Assembly (NCBI GenBank): GCA_947476735.1
Contig: CANJRZ010000004.1
Coordinates: forward strand, 1 to 52,531
Reading direction: 5' to 3'
Length of the DNA: 52,531 nucleotides
From: Sphingomonadaceae bacterium
Lineage (GTDB): Bacteria; Pseudomonadota; Alphaproteobacteria; Sphingomonadales; Sphingomonadaceae
Made by a program: the position numbers and the translations under genes. This document shows, one piece after another, positions 10,829 through 19,852 of the stretch (position 1 is the stretch's first letter; each line of letters begins with the position of its first letter). The notes under the pieces are model-generated. The model searched no databases. It worked only from the letters and a program-made list of their open reading frames with translations, and was not told the origin of the DNA.

Positions 10829-12109
10829 TCAGCGCCGGAGGTCTGTGGGCTGGGTCGGCTGCGAGATGATCGCCTCCATCCGCTGCCAGCGCGCCGACGG
10901 CGCGACACCCGATCGTTCCAGATCGGCGGCGACCATGTCTTGTCCGAGGCCGTAGTTGATCACATAACTGCGATATTGCTCGGTGAAGCGTAACGTCTGT
11001 TCGGCGCGCTTGCGGCTGACGAGCTGGTATTTCTGGAGCAATTGCAGTGCCGTCTCGCGGTCGATGCGGCCGTCGAGATAGTCTGCCGAGATTGTCATCC
11101 GTGCTCCGGCCAGCTCGTGCAGCAGGTCGAGCAGTCGGCCATAGGGCGCCGCGCTGTCCGGATCGAGCCCAGCAAGCGGATAGAGTTTCGCTGCCTCAAA
11201 GGCGGTCCGCTGTGGTCCTGGAAAGGCGAGATCGATCCCGGCATTGGCCGAACCCTCGGCGATGAAGCTCTGCGGGCTGAACAACGGGTAAACCATATAT
11301 TCTGCCCAGCCCTTTGCCAGGGCGAGGTCGCGTTCGAGCAGCATGTTGAGGACATGGTGTCCGGGATAGCCCTCATGGCAGCCGAGATCGACCGCGCGAG
11401 CGACCCGCACCGGCAGATCGGTGTTGACCTGGATCAGGCTGTGCGCGTCGCCCTTGTACCAGTTGTATCCGGACCAGCTCTTGCCCTTGACCAGCTCGAG
11501 TTCGAACCGTTCCTGCTTCGGAAGAGCGATATGCGTGACGGTGCGGGCGCGGCATTCGGCGGTGGCGGCGCGCAGCACCGCTTCGAGCTTGTCGGTTGGG
11601 ATGATATAGCGGTCCTGGAAGGCGTCTACCCGCTGCCAGAGCGGGCCCGGGCCTGGCACCAGCGCTTCGATCTTCGCCAGCACCGGATCATAGGCGGATA
11701 GCGGCTTGAGCACAGGTCGCACCCCGAACAGACCGTCCGCCTCGTCGGCGAAACTGAACTTCGCGCCGGCGATCATCGCGAGGCGTGTCTCGGCGGCCTT
11801 GAGCTGGCCGGCGAGCATTGCCTTGCGGCGGTGGTCATCGGGGCTCAATTCCTGCGGCCGGACGGTGTTGAGCCGGGTCGCGAGAGCGCGTGCATCCTTG
11901 CGCAGCGTCGCCACGTCGCGGGGTTTGGCCTTGGCGGCGGCCTGCCATTCGGCCGGGCCGTAATAGGCGTCGACATATCCGTCCTCGCGTTCGCCGGCTT
12001 CGAGGGTGAGGTGGACATAGGCCTCGGCGATCGCATCGAGCGGCGAAGGCGGACGCTTTGCGCCGGTGGCGAGGATCAGGGCGGCGGCGAGGAGGAGGAT
12101 GCGGGTCAT
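10829..12109 (-). CDS. DUF885-family protein with signal peptide
   Basis: GCHEGYPGHHVLNMLLE motif and long helical sequence. Start placed at MTRILLLAAALILATGA; the upstream in-frame extension (MQTWTPAFAGVTG) is translated repeat DNA. Confidence 0.85.
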   Translation of the reverse strand: MTRILLLAAALILATGAKRPPSPLDAIAEAYVHLTLEAGEREDGYVDAYYGPAEWQAAAKAKPRDVATLRKDARALATRLNTVRPQELSPDDHRRKAMLAGQLKAAETRLAMIAGAKFSFADEADGLFGVRPVLKPLSAYDPVLAKIEALVPGPGPLWQRVDAFQDRYIIPTDKLEAVLRAATAECRARTVTHIALPKQERFELELVKGKSWSGYNWYKGDAHSLIQVNTDLPVRVARAVDLGCHEGYPGHHVLNMLLERDLALAKGWAEYMVYPLFSPQSFIAEGSANAGIDLAFPGPQRTAFEAAKLYPLAGLDPDSAAPYGRLLDLLHELAGARMTISADYLDGRIDRETALQLLQKYQLVSRKRAEQTLRFTEQYRSYVINYGLGQDMVAADLERSGVAPSARWQRMEAIISQPTQPTDLRR

Positions 12110-12135
12110 AGTTCGCAGCCTAGTATGAACCATAC

Positions 12136-12312
12136 CCGTCACTCCAGCGAAGGCTGGAGTCCATGTCTGCATTCTCATCAGATGCCATCTGGTTGGCGAG
12201 AGAGATGGATCCAGTGACGTTCAGATCAAGGTTGTCCATGCCCACGGCATGGATAAGGGGTTGCCGGGGGAATTCCCGACCTTGAGCTGATCTCACTCTT
12301 CGCTGGGATGAC
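12136..12312. repeat. Degenerate copies of a family C palindromic repeat (CGTCATTCC...GGAATCCATG type)
   Basis: CCGTCACTCCAGCGAAGGCTGGAGTCCATGTCTG, then ATGGATCCAGTGACG and CTTCGCTGGGATGACGGC. Confidence 0.7.
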
Positions 12313-12314
12313 GG

Positions 12315-13535
12315 CTAGTTGGTGAGCAGCCCGTGCTTCTTCTTGCCGAGGCTGATCTTGAGCGCGGTGGCGCCGACCTCGATCTGGCGATCGTCCTTCT
12401 CGGGCTCGCCATCGATACGAACGGCGCCTTCCGCCAGCTTGCGCTTCGCTTCGCCCTTCGACGCGGCAAAGCCCAGTCCGACCAGTGCGTCGATCAGCGA
12501 GATACTGCCGCCGGTCGCGAGGGTCGGCAGATCGCCACCCGCCTGGCCTTCCTCGAAGGTCCGCCGCGCCGTCTCCGCCGCCGCCGCCGCCGCGTCGGCA
12601 CCGCGGCACATCGCCGTGGCTTCGTTGGCGAGAACGATCTTGGCCTGATTAATTTCCTGACCCTCAAGCGCTTCGAGCCGCGCGACCTCGTCGAGCGGAA
12701 GATCGGTGAACAGTCTCAGGAAGCGCCCGACATCCTTGTCGTGGCTGTTCCGCCAGAACTGCCAATAATCATAAGCGGGCAGGCTCTCCTCGTTGAGCCA
12801 CACCGCGCCCGACATGGTCTTCCCCATCTTGCCGCCGTCGGCGGTGGTGATCAGCGGGGTGGTGACGCCATAGACCTCGACCCCGAGCATCCGCCGGCTC
12901 AGTTCGATGCCGTTGACGATGTTTCCCCATTGGTCCGATCCGCCCATTTGCAACCGGCAACCGCTGCGCTTCGCCAGCTCCATGAAGTCATAGGCCTGCA
13001 GGATCATATAATTGAATTCGAGAAAGCTCAGCGACTGCTCGCGATCGAGTCGCAGCTTTACCGAGTCGAAGCTCAGCATCCGGTTGACCGAGAAATGAAC
13101 ACCGACTTCGCGCAGAAACGGGATATATTCGAGCTTGTCGAGCCAGTCGGCATTGTCGACCATCACCGCGTCGGTCGGGCCATCGCCGAACGTCAGGAAC
13201 CTCTCGAACACGCGCTTGATCGACGCGACGTTGGTCGCAATCACCTCGTCGGTCATCAGCTTGCGCGCTTCGTCCTTGAAGCTCGGATCGCCGATCTTGC
13301 CGGTGCCGCCGCCCATCAGCACGATCGGCTTGTGCCCGGCCTGCTGCATCCGCCGGAGCAGCATGATCTGGACGAGGCTGCCGACATGGAGCGACGGCGC
13401 GGTCGGATCGAAACCGATATAGCCGGGCATCACCCCCGATGAAGCGAGCTTGTCCAGCCCCTCCGGATCGGTGATCTGGTGGATATAGCCTCGCGCGTTG
13501 AGCAGGCGCAGCAGTTCGGAACGATATTCGGTCAT
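12315..13535 (-). CDS. tyrS: Tyrosine--tRNA ligase
   Basis: 406 aa; [17 protein letters not shown] (HIGH-like), [22 protein letters not shown] (KMSKS-like), C-terminal S4-like domain. Confidence 0.97.
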   Translation of the reverse strand: MTEYRSELLRLLNARGYIHQITDPEGLDKLASSGVMPGYIGFDPTAPSLHVGSLVQIMLLRRMQQAGHKPIVLMGGGTGKIGDPSFKDEARKLMTDEVIATNVASIKRVFERFLTFGDGPTDAVMVDNADWLDKLEYIPFLREVGVHFSVNRMLSFDSVKLRLDREQSLSFLEFNYMILQAYDFMELAKRSGCRLQMGGSDQWGNIVNGIELSRRMLGVEVYGVTTPLITTADGGKMGKTMSGAVWLNEESLPAYDYWQFWRNSHDKDVGRFLRLFTDLPLDEVARLEALEGQEINQAKIVLANEATAMCRGADAAAAAAETARRTFEEGQAGGDLPTLATGGSISLIDALVGLGFAASKGEAKRKLAEGAVRIDGEPEKDDRQIEVGATALKISLGKKKHGLLTN

Positions 13536-13615
13536 GACGGGCGGGCCGTTAGCATGGCGGGTCCCGGCCTGTCATGCCCCTTGCGCGTCCGGCACATCGC
13601 CTTCAATCAGGCAGC

Positions 13616-14713
13616 ATGACCAAGATGCTAGCCGTAGGCCTGATGTCGGGTACTTCGCTCGACGGGATCGACGCCGCCCTGATCGAGACCGACGGCGCCG
13701 GCCATATCCGCCCGATCGCTTTCCGCTCCGATCCCTATAGTGCCCAGGCGCGCGACCAGATCCGCGAAGCGGCGGCGCTTGCGCTTAGTTTCGAGCGGCC
13801 CCGGGCCAGCCCGAAGATCGTCGAGGCGGAACGGATGCTTACCAACCGTCATGTCCTCGCGGTGCGCCAGTTGCTCTCGGTCGCAGGGATCATGCCCGAG
13901 CAAGTCGATGTTGTCGGCTTCCACGGGCAGACAATCGCACACCGCCCCGATCGCGGCTGGACCTGGCAGATCGGCGACGGCGCGGCGATGGCGCGGACGC
14001 TCGGCATCCGCGTGGTCAACGATCTCCGCTCGGCGGACGTCGCGGCCGGTGGGCAGGGCGCGCCCCTGCTCCCCGTCTATCACCGCGCCCTGACCGCCGG
14101 GATGGACGGACCGGTCGCCGTGCTCAACCTTGGCGGAGTCGCCAACATTACCTGGCTGGGGGCGGGTGAGCACGACCTGATCGCCTTCGACACCGGTCCC
14201 GCCAACGGGCTGATCGACGACTGGATGCTGGCGGAAACCGGCTCGCCTTTTGATGCAAACGGAGCGTTCGCGGCGCGCGGGACAGTCGACCGGACCGTGC
14301 TCGACACGATGCTAGACAATGGCTGGTTTGATTCCCTGCCGCCCAAGTCGCTCGACCGCGCCGATTTCACAATCGCAGCGGCGCGCGGCCTCTCGGCGGC
14401 GGATGGTGCCGCGACCCTGACGGCTTTCACCGCTGAGACGGTGGCGCTTGCGCTGCGCCATCTGCCCGAGTCACCACGGCGGCTGATCGTCGCGGGCGGC
14501 GGGCGGCATAATGCGACGCTGATGCGGATGATTTCAGACGCGACGAAGATCGCAGCCGAGCCGATCGAGGCGCTCGGTTGGGACGGAGATGCAACCGAGG
14601 CGGAGGGCTTCGCCTATATGGCGGTGCGGGTCCTGAAGAGCGAACCAATCAGCTTTCCAGGAACGACCGGGGCGCCGGGACCGATGACCGGTGGGGTTGT
14701 GCACAATCCCTAG
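13616..14713 (+). CDS. anmK: Anhydro-N-acetylmuramic acid kinase
   Basis: AVGLMSGTSLDGIDAALIETDG, VVGFHGQTIAHRPDRGWTWQIGDGAAMA, VLNLGGVANITWL, FDTGPANGLIDDW. Confidence 0.96.
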   Translation: MTKMLAVGLMSGTSLDGIDAALIETDGAGHIRPIAFRSDPYSAQARDQIREAAALALSFERPRASPKIVEAERMLTNRHVLAVRQLLSVAGIMPEQVDVVGFHGQTIAHRPDRGWTWQIGDGAAMARTLGIRVVNDLRSADVAAGGQGAPLLPVYHRALTAGMDGPVAVLNLGGVANITWLGAGEHDLIAFDTGPANGLIDDWMLAETGSPFDANGAFAARGTVDRTVLDTMLDNGWFDSLPPKSLDRADFTIAAARGLSAADGAATLTAFTAETVALALRHLPESPRRLIVAGGGRHNATLMRMISDATKIAAEPIEALGWDGDATEAEGFAYMAVRVLKSEPISFPGTTGAPGPMTGGVVHNP

Positions 14714-14730
14714 CCGTCGTGCCCTTTGTC

Positions 14731-14756
14731 CCTCTCCCGCTTGCGGGCGAAAGAGG
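14731..14756. terminator. Hairpin between convergent anmK and vWA genes
   Basis: CCTCT-CCCGC-TT-GCGGG-CGAA-AGAGG. Confidence 0.5.
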
Positions 14757-14765
14757 AAGAGAAGC

Positions 14766-15941
14766 CTATTTCTTCCGACCCAAAGTCCGCGTCGCATCTT
14801 CGAGCCCTGAGAGGGTTAGCGGGAACATGCGGTTGTCCATGATCTCGCGGATGATGCGGGTCGACTGGGTGTGCATCCAGTGCTGCTGCGGGGTCGGGTT
14901 GAGCCACACCGCCGAGGAATAGACATTGGTCAGCCGCTTGAGCCAGACTTCGCCCGCTTCTTCGTTGAAATGCTCGACTGATCCGCCCTGATGGACGATC
15001 TCATAGGGGCTCATCGCCGCGTCGCCGACCAGCACCAGTTTATAGTCATGGCCGAATTTATGGAGGATGTCCCAGGTCGGGGTCCGTTCCTGATAGCGGC
15101 GGCGATTGTCCTTCCACAGGCCTTCGTAGACGCAGTTGTGGAAGTAGAAGAATTCGAGATGTTTGAACTCGGCGGTCGCGGCCGAGAACAATTCCTCGCA
15201 CAGCTTGATATGTGGATCCATCGAGCCGCCGACGTCTAGGAACAGCAGGAGCTTGACCGCATTGCGCCGCTCGGGCCGCATCTGGATGTCGAGAAAGCCG
15301 CGCCTTGCGGTGCCGTCGATCGTGCCGTCGAGATCAAGCTCGTCGGCGGCGCCCTCACGCGCGAAACGGCGTAGCCGCCGGAGCGCGACCTTGATGTTGC
15401 GGGTACCGAGCTCGACGTCGTTGTCGAGATTCTTGAACTCTCGCTTGTCCCAGACCTTGATCGCGCGCTTGTGGGTGCTCTCGCCGCCGATCCGCACGCC
15501 TTCGGGATTATAGCCCGAATTGCCGAACGGCGAGGTGCCGCCGGTGCCGATCCACTTGTTGCCGCCCTGGTGCTTGCCCTGCTGCTCTTCGAGCCGCTTC
15601 TTCAGCGTCTCCATGATTTCTTCCCAGGAGCCGAGTGCCTCGATCTTCGCCATTTCCTCGGGGCTGAGGAATTTCTTGGCGATTGCTTTCAGCCATTCCT
15701 CGGGGATCTCTTGCCCTTCGGTCGGGGCGTCGAGCACGCCGCGAAACACCTTCGAGAAGACCCGGTCGAAGCGGTCGAGATGCGCCTCGTCCTTCACATA
15801 GGTGGCGCGGGCGAGATAATAGAATTCCTCCGGGCTCCAACCGATCACGTCGCGCTGCAAGGCCTCGAGCAGGGTGAGATGCTCTTTCAGGCTCGCGGCA
15901 ATGCCCGCGCTGCGGAGCTCGTCTAAAAAACCGAGGAACAT
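14766..15941 (-). CDS. vWA domain-containing protein (CoxE-like)
   Basis: LLLFLDVGGSMDPHIKLCEELF (degenerate MIDAS DxGxS), VGDAAMSPYEI; 391 aa. Confidence 0.85.
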   Translation of the reverse strand: MFLGFLDELRSAGIAASLKEHLTLLEALQRDVIGWSPEEFYYLARATYVKDEAHLDRFDRVFSKVFRGVLDAPTEGQEIPEEWLKAIAKKFLSPEEMAKIEALGSWEEIMETLKKRLEEQQGKHQGGNKWIGTGGTSPFGNSGYNPEGVRIGGESTHKRAIKVWDKREFKNLDNDVELGTRNIKVALRRLRRFAREGAADELDLDGTIDGTARRGFLDIQMRPERRNAVKLLLFLDVGGSMDPHIKLCEELFSAATAEFKHLEFFYFHNCVYEGLWKDNRRRYQERTPTWDILHKFGHDYKLVLVGDAAMSPYEIVHQGGSVEHFNEEAGEVWLKRLTNVYSSAVWLNPTPQQHWMHTQSTRIIREIMDNRMFPLTLSGLEDATRTLGRKK

Positions 15942-17221
15942 CAGTGGACCTTAGCGTCGTGGTGGCGAGTCCACCAGAGCGCGGCGAGGCTGAGAATCGC
16001 CGATCCGCTCAGATAATAGCCGACATAGCCCAGTCCGCCATGATCCGAGAGATATTGCGCCACCGCGGGAACCGGTGCGGCGCCGAGGATGCCGGCGATG
16101 TTGAAGGTCATCGACGCCCCGGTATAGCGCACCATCGGCGGGAAGAGCGACGGCAGAAAAGCGCCGAGCGGTCCGTAGACGAAACCCATCATGAACAACG
16201 ACAGGCACAGCCAGATTGCGATCACCCGCAATTCGCCGCTCAGGAACATCGGGCCCAGCAGGAAACCGGTGACGATCGTGCCGATGCAGCCAGCGATCAG
16301 CACATAGCGCGGGCTCTTCAGATCCGACCACCAGCCGGCCAGGATGATCCCTGCCGCCATGAACAGGATCGAGATGAGCTGGACGCCGAGGAATGTCTCC
16401 TTGGCGATGCCAAGCGTTTTGGTCCCGTAGCCGAGCGCGAAGGCGGTCGCGAGATAATAGGTGGCGAAACAGGCGACGGCGGCAAAGGTGCCTGCGATCG
16501 TCGGTACCAGATGGTCGCGGAACAGCGTGGCGATCGGCACCTTGGCAGGCTCATGCTCGGCCATCGCCGCCTGGAAAGCCGCAGTCTCGGTGAGCTTGAG
16601 ACGGACCCACAGGCCGACGCCGACCAGCACGGCCGAGCCGAGAAAGGGCAGCCGCCAGCCCCAGTCCATGAACTGCTGCTGGGTCATGGCGAGGCCAAGG
16701 ATCATGAACAGCCCATTGGCGGCAATGAAGCCCACCGGCGCGCCGAGCTGTGGGAACATGCCGTAACGGCCGCGCTTGCCGGGCGGCGCATTTTCAACCG
16801 CGAGCAGCGCGGCTCCGCCCCATTCGCCGCCGAGGCCGAAGCCCTGGCCGAATCGCAGCACCGCGAGCAGCAGCGCGCCGAGCCAGCCCGCCGCTTCATA
16901 AGAGGGCAGGAAGGCGATCAGCAGGGTCGACAGGCCCATCACCATCAGTGAGGCGACGAGAGTTGACTTGCGGCCGATGCGATCGCCGAAATGACCGAAC
17001 GCCCAGGCGCCGAGTGGACGTGACAGGAAAGCGAGACCAAGCAGCGTGTAGGACCAGATCAACTGGGTCTGGGGGGCGAAGCCGCCGAAGAAGAGCGGGC
17101 CGAACACGAGGCTCGCGGCGGTTGCGAAGATGTAGAAATCGTAAAACTCGACCGACGTGCCGGTGAGGCTCGCCAGCAAGATGCGGCGCGTCGATGGTTG
17201 TTCAATGTTCGCTTCGGCCAT
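15941..17221 (-). CDS. MFS transporter, metabolite:H+ symporter type
   Basis: TSVEFYDFYIFATAASLVFGPLFF, GHFGDRIGRKSTL, RFGQGFGLGGEWGGAALLAVE: signatures of the MHS family. Confidence 0.92.
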   Translation of the reverse strand: MAEANIEQPSTRRILLASLTGTSVEFYDFYIFATAASLVFGPLFFGGFAPQTQLIWSYTLLGLAFLSRPLGAWAFGHFGDRIGRKSTLVASLMVMGLSTLLIAFLPSYEAAGWLGALLLAVLRFGQGFGLGGEWGGAALLAVENAPPGKRGRYGMFPQLGAPVGFIAANGLFMILGLAMTQQQFMDWGWRLPFLGSAVLVGVGLWVRLKLTETAAFQAAMAEHEPAKVPIATLFRDHLVPTIAGTFAAVACFATYYLATAFALGYGTKTLGIAKETFLGVQLISILFMAAGIILAGWWSDLKSPRYVLIAGCIGTIVTGFLLGPMFLSGELRVIAIWLCLSLFMMGFVYGPLGAFLPSLFPPMVRYTGASMTFNIAGILGAAPVPAVAQYLSDHGGLGYVGYYLSGSAILSLAALWWTRHHDAKVH

Positions 17222-17274
17222 TTGCCCGTCCTCCCCGCCGCGCCGGATTGGCGCGGTGGGAGGTCGGGGTCAAG

Positions 17275-17317
17275 CGGTACGCAATGCGGTGATAGCCAGC
17301 GTACCGGTACGCAACGC
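17275..17317. promoter_or_regulatory. Candidate operator upstream of the MFS gene
   Basis: Perfect 14-bp palindrome GCGTACCGGTACGC (17299-17312); CGGTACGCAATGC (17275) is repeated directly as CGGTACGCAACGC (17305), 30 bp apart. Confidence 0.5.
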
Positions 17318-17361
17318 AACTCATACTGTCGTGGGACCGTCGGACGGGAAGGGGGAAGTCC

Positions 17362-17922
17362 TTAGCGGCAGCGTGCCTCGCCGCGATCGATCGAGCGCCC
17401 GATCAGGGCGCCGCCGCCGGCGCCGAGCAGGATGCCGAGCGACGACGACCGGCCGTTGCCAAGCGCGTTGCCGAGCATGCCGCCCGCCAGCGCGCCGATG
17501 ATCAGGCCGGTGGTGCCATCCGAACGACGGCAATAATAGCGGCCGTCATTGCCGCGATAGATGCGGTCATTGCGGGTCAGGCGGCGCTCGCCATAGCTGC
17601 GATCGTTGCGATAATAGCGCGCGGCGTCATAACGGTTGCCATAGCGGGGATCGGGGCGGTTCCAGTCGTACCGATTATAGCTGCGCCATTGCATCTGCTG
17701 ACTTTGCTGGCTTTGCCGATACGCAACGCGGTTGTCCTTGCGTTCCTCACGGGCATCGCGACGATCGTCGCGACGGTCTTCGCGGTCGGCGCGGCGGTCA
17801 TTGCGGTCATCGCGGCGGTCCTGGCGATCGCCGCGCTGGTTCTGTGCGGCTGCCGGTACGGATATCGTTAGGGCAGGCGCAACGGTGACGGCCAGAGCGG
17901 CCGCGATGATCAATCTGCGCAT
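17362..17922 (-). CDS. Secreted Asp/Arg-rich protein with C-terminal glycine zipper
   Basis: Signal peptide MRRLIIAAALAVTVAPALTISVPAAAQ; RGDRQDRRDDRNDRRADREDRRDDRRDAREERKD; then GTTGLIIGALAGGMLGNALGNGRSSSLGILLGAGGGALIGRSID. Confidence 0.82.
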   Translation of the reverse strand: MRRLIIAAALAVTVAPALTISVPAAAQNQRGDRQDRRDDRNDRRADREDRRDDRRDAREERKDNRVAYRQSQQSQQMQWRSYNRYDWNRPDPRYGNRYDAARYYRNDRSYGERRLTRNDRIYRGNDGRYYCRRSDGTTGLIIGALAGGMLGNALGNGRSSSLGILLGAGGGALIGRSIDRGEARCR

Positions 17923-18044
17923 TGAAAGTCTCCTGGGGTGGTTCAGGGGACGTAACAATCGCCGCGGCGCTTAAGTTGCATGAACCGAAAGCAACCGATT
18001 GTTCATCGGCCCGGCCCGCGCGACGGGGGTCGGGGAAGACGATC

Positions 18045-18473
18045 TTATTTGCAGCCCGCTGCCGCGCGCTTCTTCTCGATCTCGCGGCCGAGCAGCGCAC
18101 CGCCGCCGGCGCCGACCAGCGTGCCGAGCGTGCGCTTGTTGCCGCCGTCGATCACATTGCCGAGCAGGCCGCCCGCTACCGCGCCGAGGATCAGGCCGGT
18201 GGTGCCGCTGGTCTCCTTGCATTCGCGGCCGAGGTCGGTGCGTCGCGCGCCGCGGTCGCCTCCGGCCAGCCGGTCGTCGCCTTCGGCGCCCTTCGCCGTG
18301 CCGCTGTCGGCACTGGTTGTGGTGCCGTCGAGATTAGCGTCGTCAAGCCAGTCGGCCGGCAACGCGCGAACCGGCTGGGCCGCGGCGGGCTTTTGCGGCG
18401 GCGCAGGCGGCGCCAGTGCTGCGGCCGGGGCCGCCATCACGGTCAGACAGGCGGCAAACATCAAAATGCGCAT
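18045..18473 (-). CDS. Glycine zipper 2TM-type exported protein
   Basis: MRILMFAACLTVMAAPAAALA signal peptide; TTGLILGAVAGGLLGNVIDGGNKRTLGTLVGAGGGALLGREIEKKRAAAGCK. Confidence 0.82.
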   Translation of the reverse strand: MRILMFAACLTVMAAPAAALAPPAPPQKPAAAQPVRALPADWLDDANLDGTTTSADSGTAKGAEGDDRLAGGDRGARRTDLGRECKETSGTTGLILGAVAGGLLGNVIDGGNKRTLGTLVGAGGGALLGREIEKKRAAAGCK

Positions 18474-18636
18474 GAACACCTCCGCGAAATTGCGCGAATC
18501 ATCTTCGCGAACCTCTTCGTCGTCAAGGGTTACGCGCCATCGCGGTGCCGGGTTGCGATCGCCGGGGGCGGAACAATCAATCTGCCCGAACGTCTGTGTG
18601 CCAGGGGCAGCTTTCGCAGATCCCAGGAGACACATC

Positions 18637-19641
18637 ATGCGCACATATCTGATAGCGGCCAGCATCGCCGCTCTTGCCGTCGGCAGCGCGGCCCAGGCCG
18701 AAACCGTCTGCAAGCAGGACAATACCGGCCGTACCGTCGCCACCGTGTTCGGGGCCGGCATCGGCGCGATCCTCGGCAATGTCATCGACGGCGGGCATAA
18801 TCGCGCCGCAGGAACGATCCTCGGCGGCGTCGCAGGCGGCGTCGCGGGCAATCAGCTCGCCAAGGGCGACGCCAAATGCAACCAGGCCTATGGCTATTAT
18901 GACGAGGGCGGACGCTGGCATGCCAACCGTATCTCGGCCAGCGAGGCGCGCGGCTATTATGACCGCGACAACCGCTGGGTCGAGGGCCAGCCGCGCGGCT
19001 ATTATGACAGCAACAACCGCTGGGTCGCGTTCGACGGATCGTCCGAAGCCGGCTATTCCGATCGCGACGGTCGCTGGGTGCCGGTTGGCGTCAGCGGATA
19101 TTATGCCGCCAACGACATGTGGGTCGATGCATCCGCGCCCGGCTATTATGACTCGCGCGGTCAATGGGTCGCCGGCCCGGCCTCGGGCCGCTATGATGCC
19201 AATGGCCGCTGGATCGCCGAACGCGGCAGCGGAACGCCGCGCGGCAGCTGGACCGCCTACAGCCAGCCCGGCTATTATGACGGCAATGGCCGTTGGGTCC
19301 GTGGCGAGGTCACCGGCTATTATGACGGACGCGGCCGCTGGGTCAGCTCGGGCGGCGTCGGTCGTCAGGGCGGCGTCGCTCTTAACAGCCGTGACACCCG
19401 CGTGCGTGAAGAGCGGATCGCCGCCCGGATCGAGCGGATGCGCACCAACGGCCAGCTGAGCTCCTCCGAGGCGCGCCGCGCCCGCGCCGAGCTCGTCTCG
19501 ATCCGCCGTGACGAATCCCGGATGCGCTATTCGGGCGGTCGCTTCACCGCGAACGAGGAGAATGTCATCCACCAGCGTCTCGACAATCTCGGCGCCATGA
19601 TCCGCGCCGAGCGCGACGATTATGACGGGCGACCCGGCTGA
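18637..19641 (+). CDS. Exported glycine-zipper protein with about nine tandem GYYDxxGRWV repeats
   Basis: MRTYLIAASIAALAVGSAAQAETVCKQDN; zipper VFGAGIGAILGNVIDGGHNRAAGTILGGVAGGVAGNQLA; repeats GYYDEGGRWH, GYYDRDNRWV, GYYDSNNRWV, GYSDRDGRWV, GYYAANDMWV, GYYDSRGQWV, GRYDANGRWI, GYYDGNGRWV, GYYDGRGRWV; C-terminal basic helices. Confidence 0.88.
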   Translation: MRTYLIAASIAALAVGSAAQAETVCKQDNTGRTVATVFGAGIGAILGNVIDGGHNRAAGTILGGVAGGVAGNQLAKGDAKCNQAYGYYDEGGRWHANRISASEARGYYDRDNRWVEGQPRGYYDSNNRWVAFDGSSEAGYSDRDGRWVPVGVSGYYAANDMWVDASAPGYYDSRGQWVAGPASGRYDANGRWIAERGSGTPRGSWTAYSQPGYYDGNGRWVRGEVTGYYDGRGRWVSSGGVGRQGGVALNSRDTRVREERIAARIERMRTNGQLSSSEARRARAELVSIRRDESRMRYSGGRFTANEENVIHQRLDNLGAMIRAERDDYDGRPG

Positions 19642-19670
19642 GGCCTTCCCCGGCATTGCTCTGAAAACAG

Positions 19671-19700
19671 GGGCGGAGCTTCGCGGCTTCGCCCTTTTTT
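19671..19700 (+). terminator. Intrinsic terminator after the GYYD-repeat gene
   Basis: GGGCGGAGC-TTCGCG-GCTTCGCCC followed by TTTTTT. Confidence 0.8.
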
Positions 19701-19727
19701 CTGTTCCGCGGGAGCGGGTAAGCCAGG

Positions 19728-19843
19728 ATCCTCCCCGGCGAAGCCGGGGAGGGGGGCCATGCGCGGCATGGTGGAGGGGTGTCACGGTGCTGAAGTCGCA
19801 AGACCCCACCACCATCCTCCCCATCCTTCGGATAGGGAGGATC
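19728..19843. repeat. Pair of inverted family A units (second unit lacks the second hairpin)
   Basis: GATCCTCCCCGGCGAAGCCGGGGAGGGGGGCCATGCGCGGCATGGTGGAGGGGT ... ACCCCACCACCATCCTCCCCATCCTTCGGATAGGGAGGATC. Confidence 0.88.
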
Positions 19844-19852
19844 TGACAGGGG

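Noticed and set aside
12333-13442. 369-aa plus-strand ORF antisense to tyrS
   Set aside because: Shadow ORF of a conserved gene.
17980-18636. N-terminal extension of the GYYD-repeat ORF
   Set aside because: Antisense to a glycine-zipper gene; Arg/Ser/Ala shadow composition; signal peptide begins at 18637.
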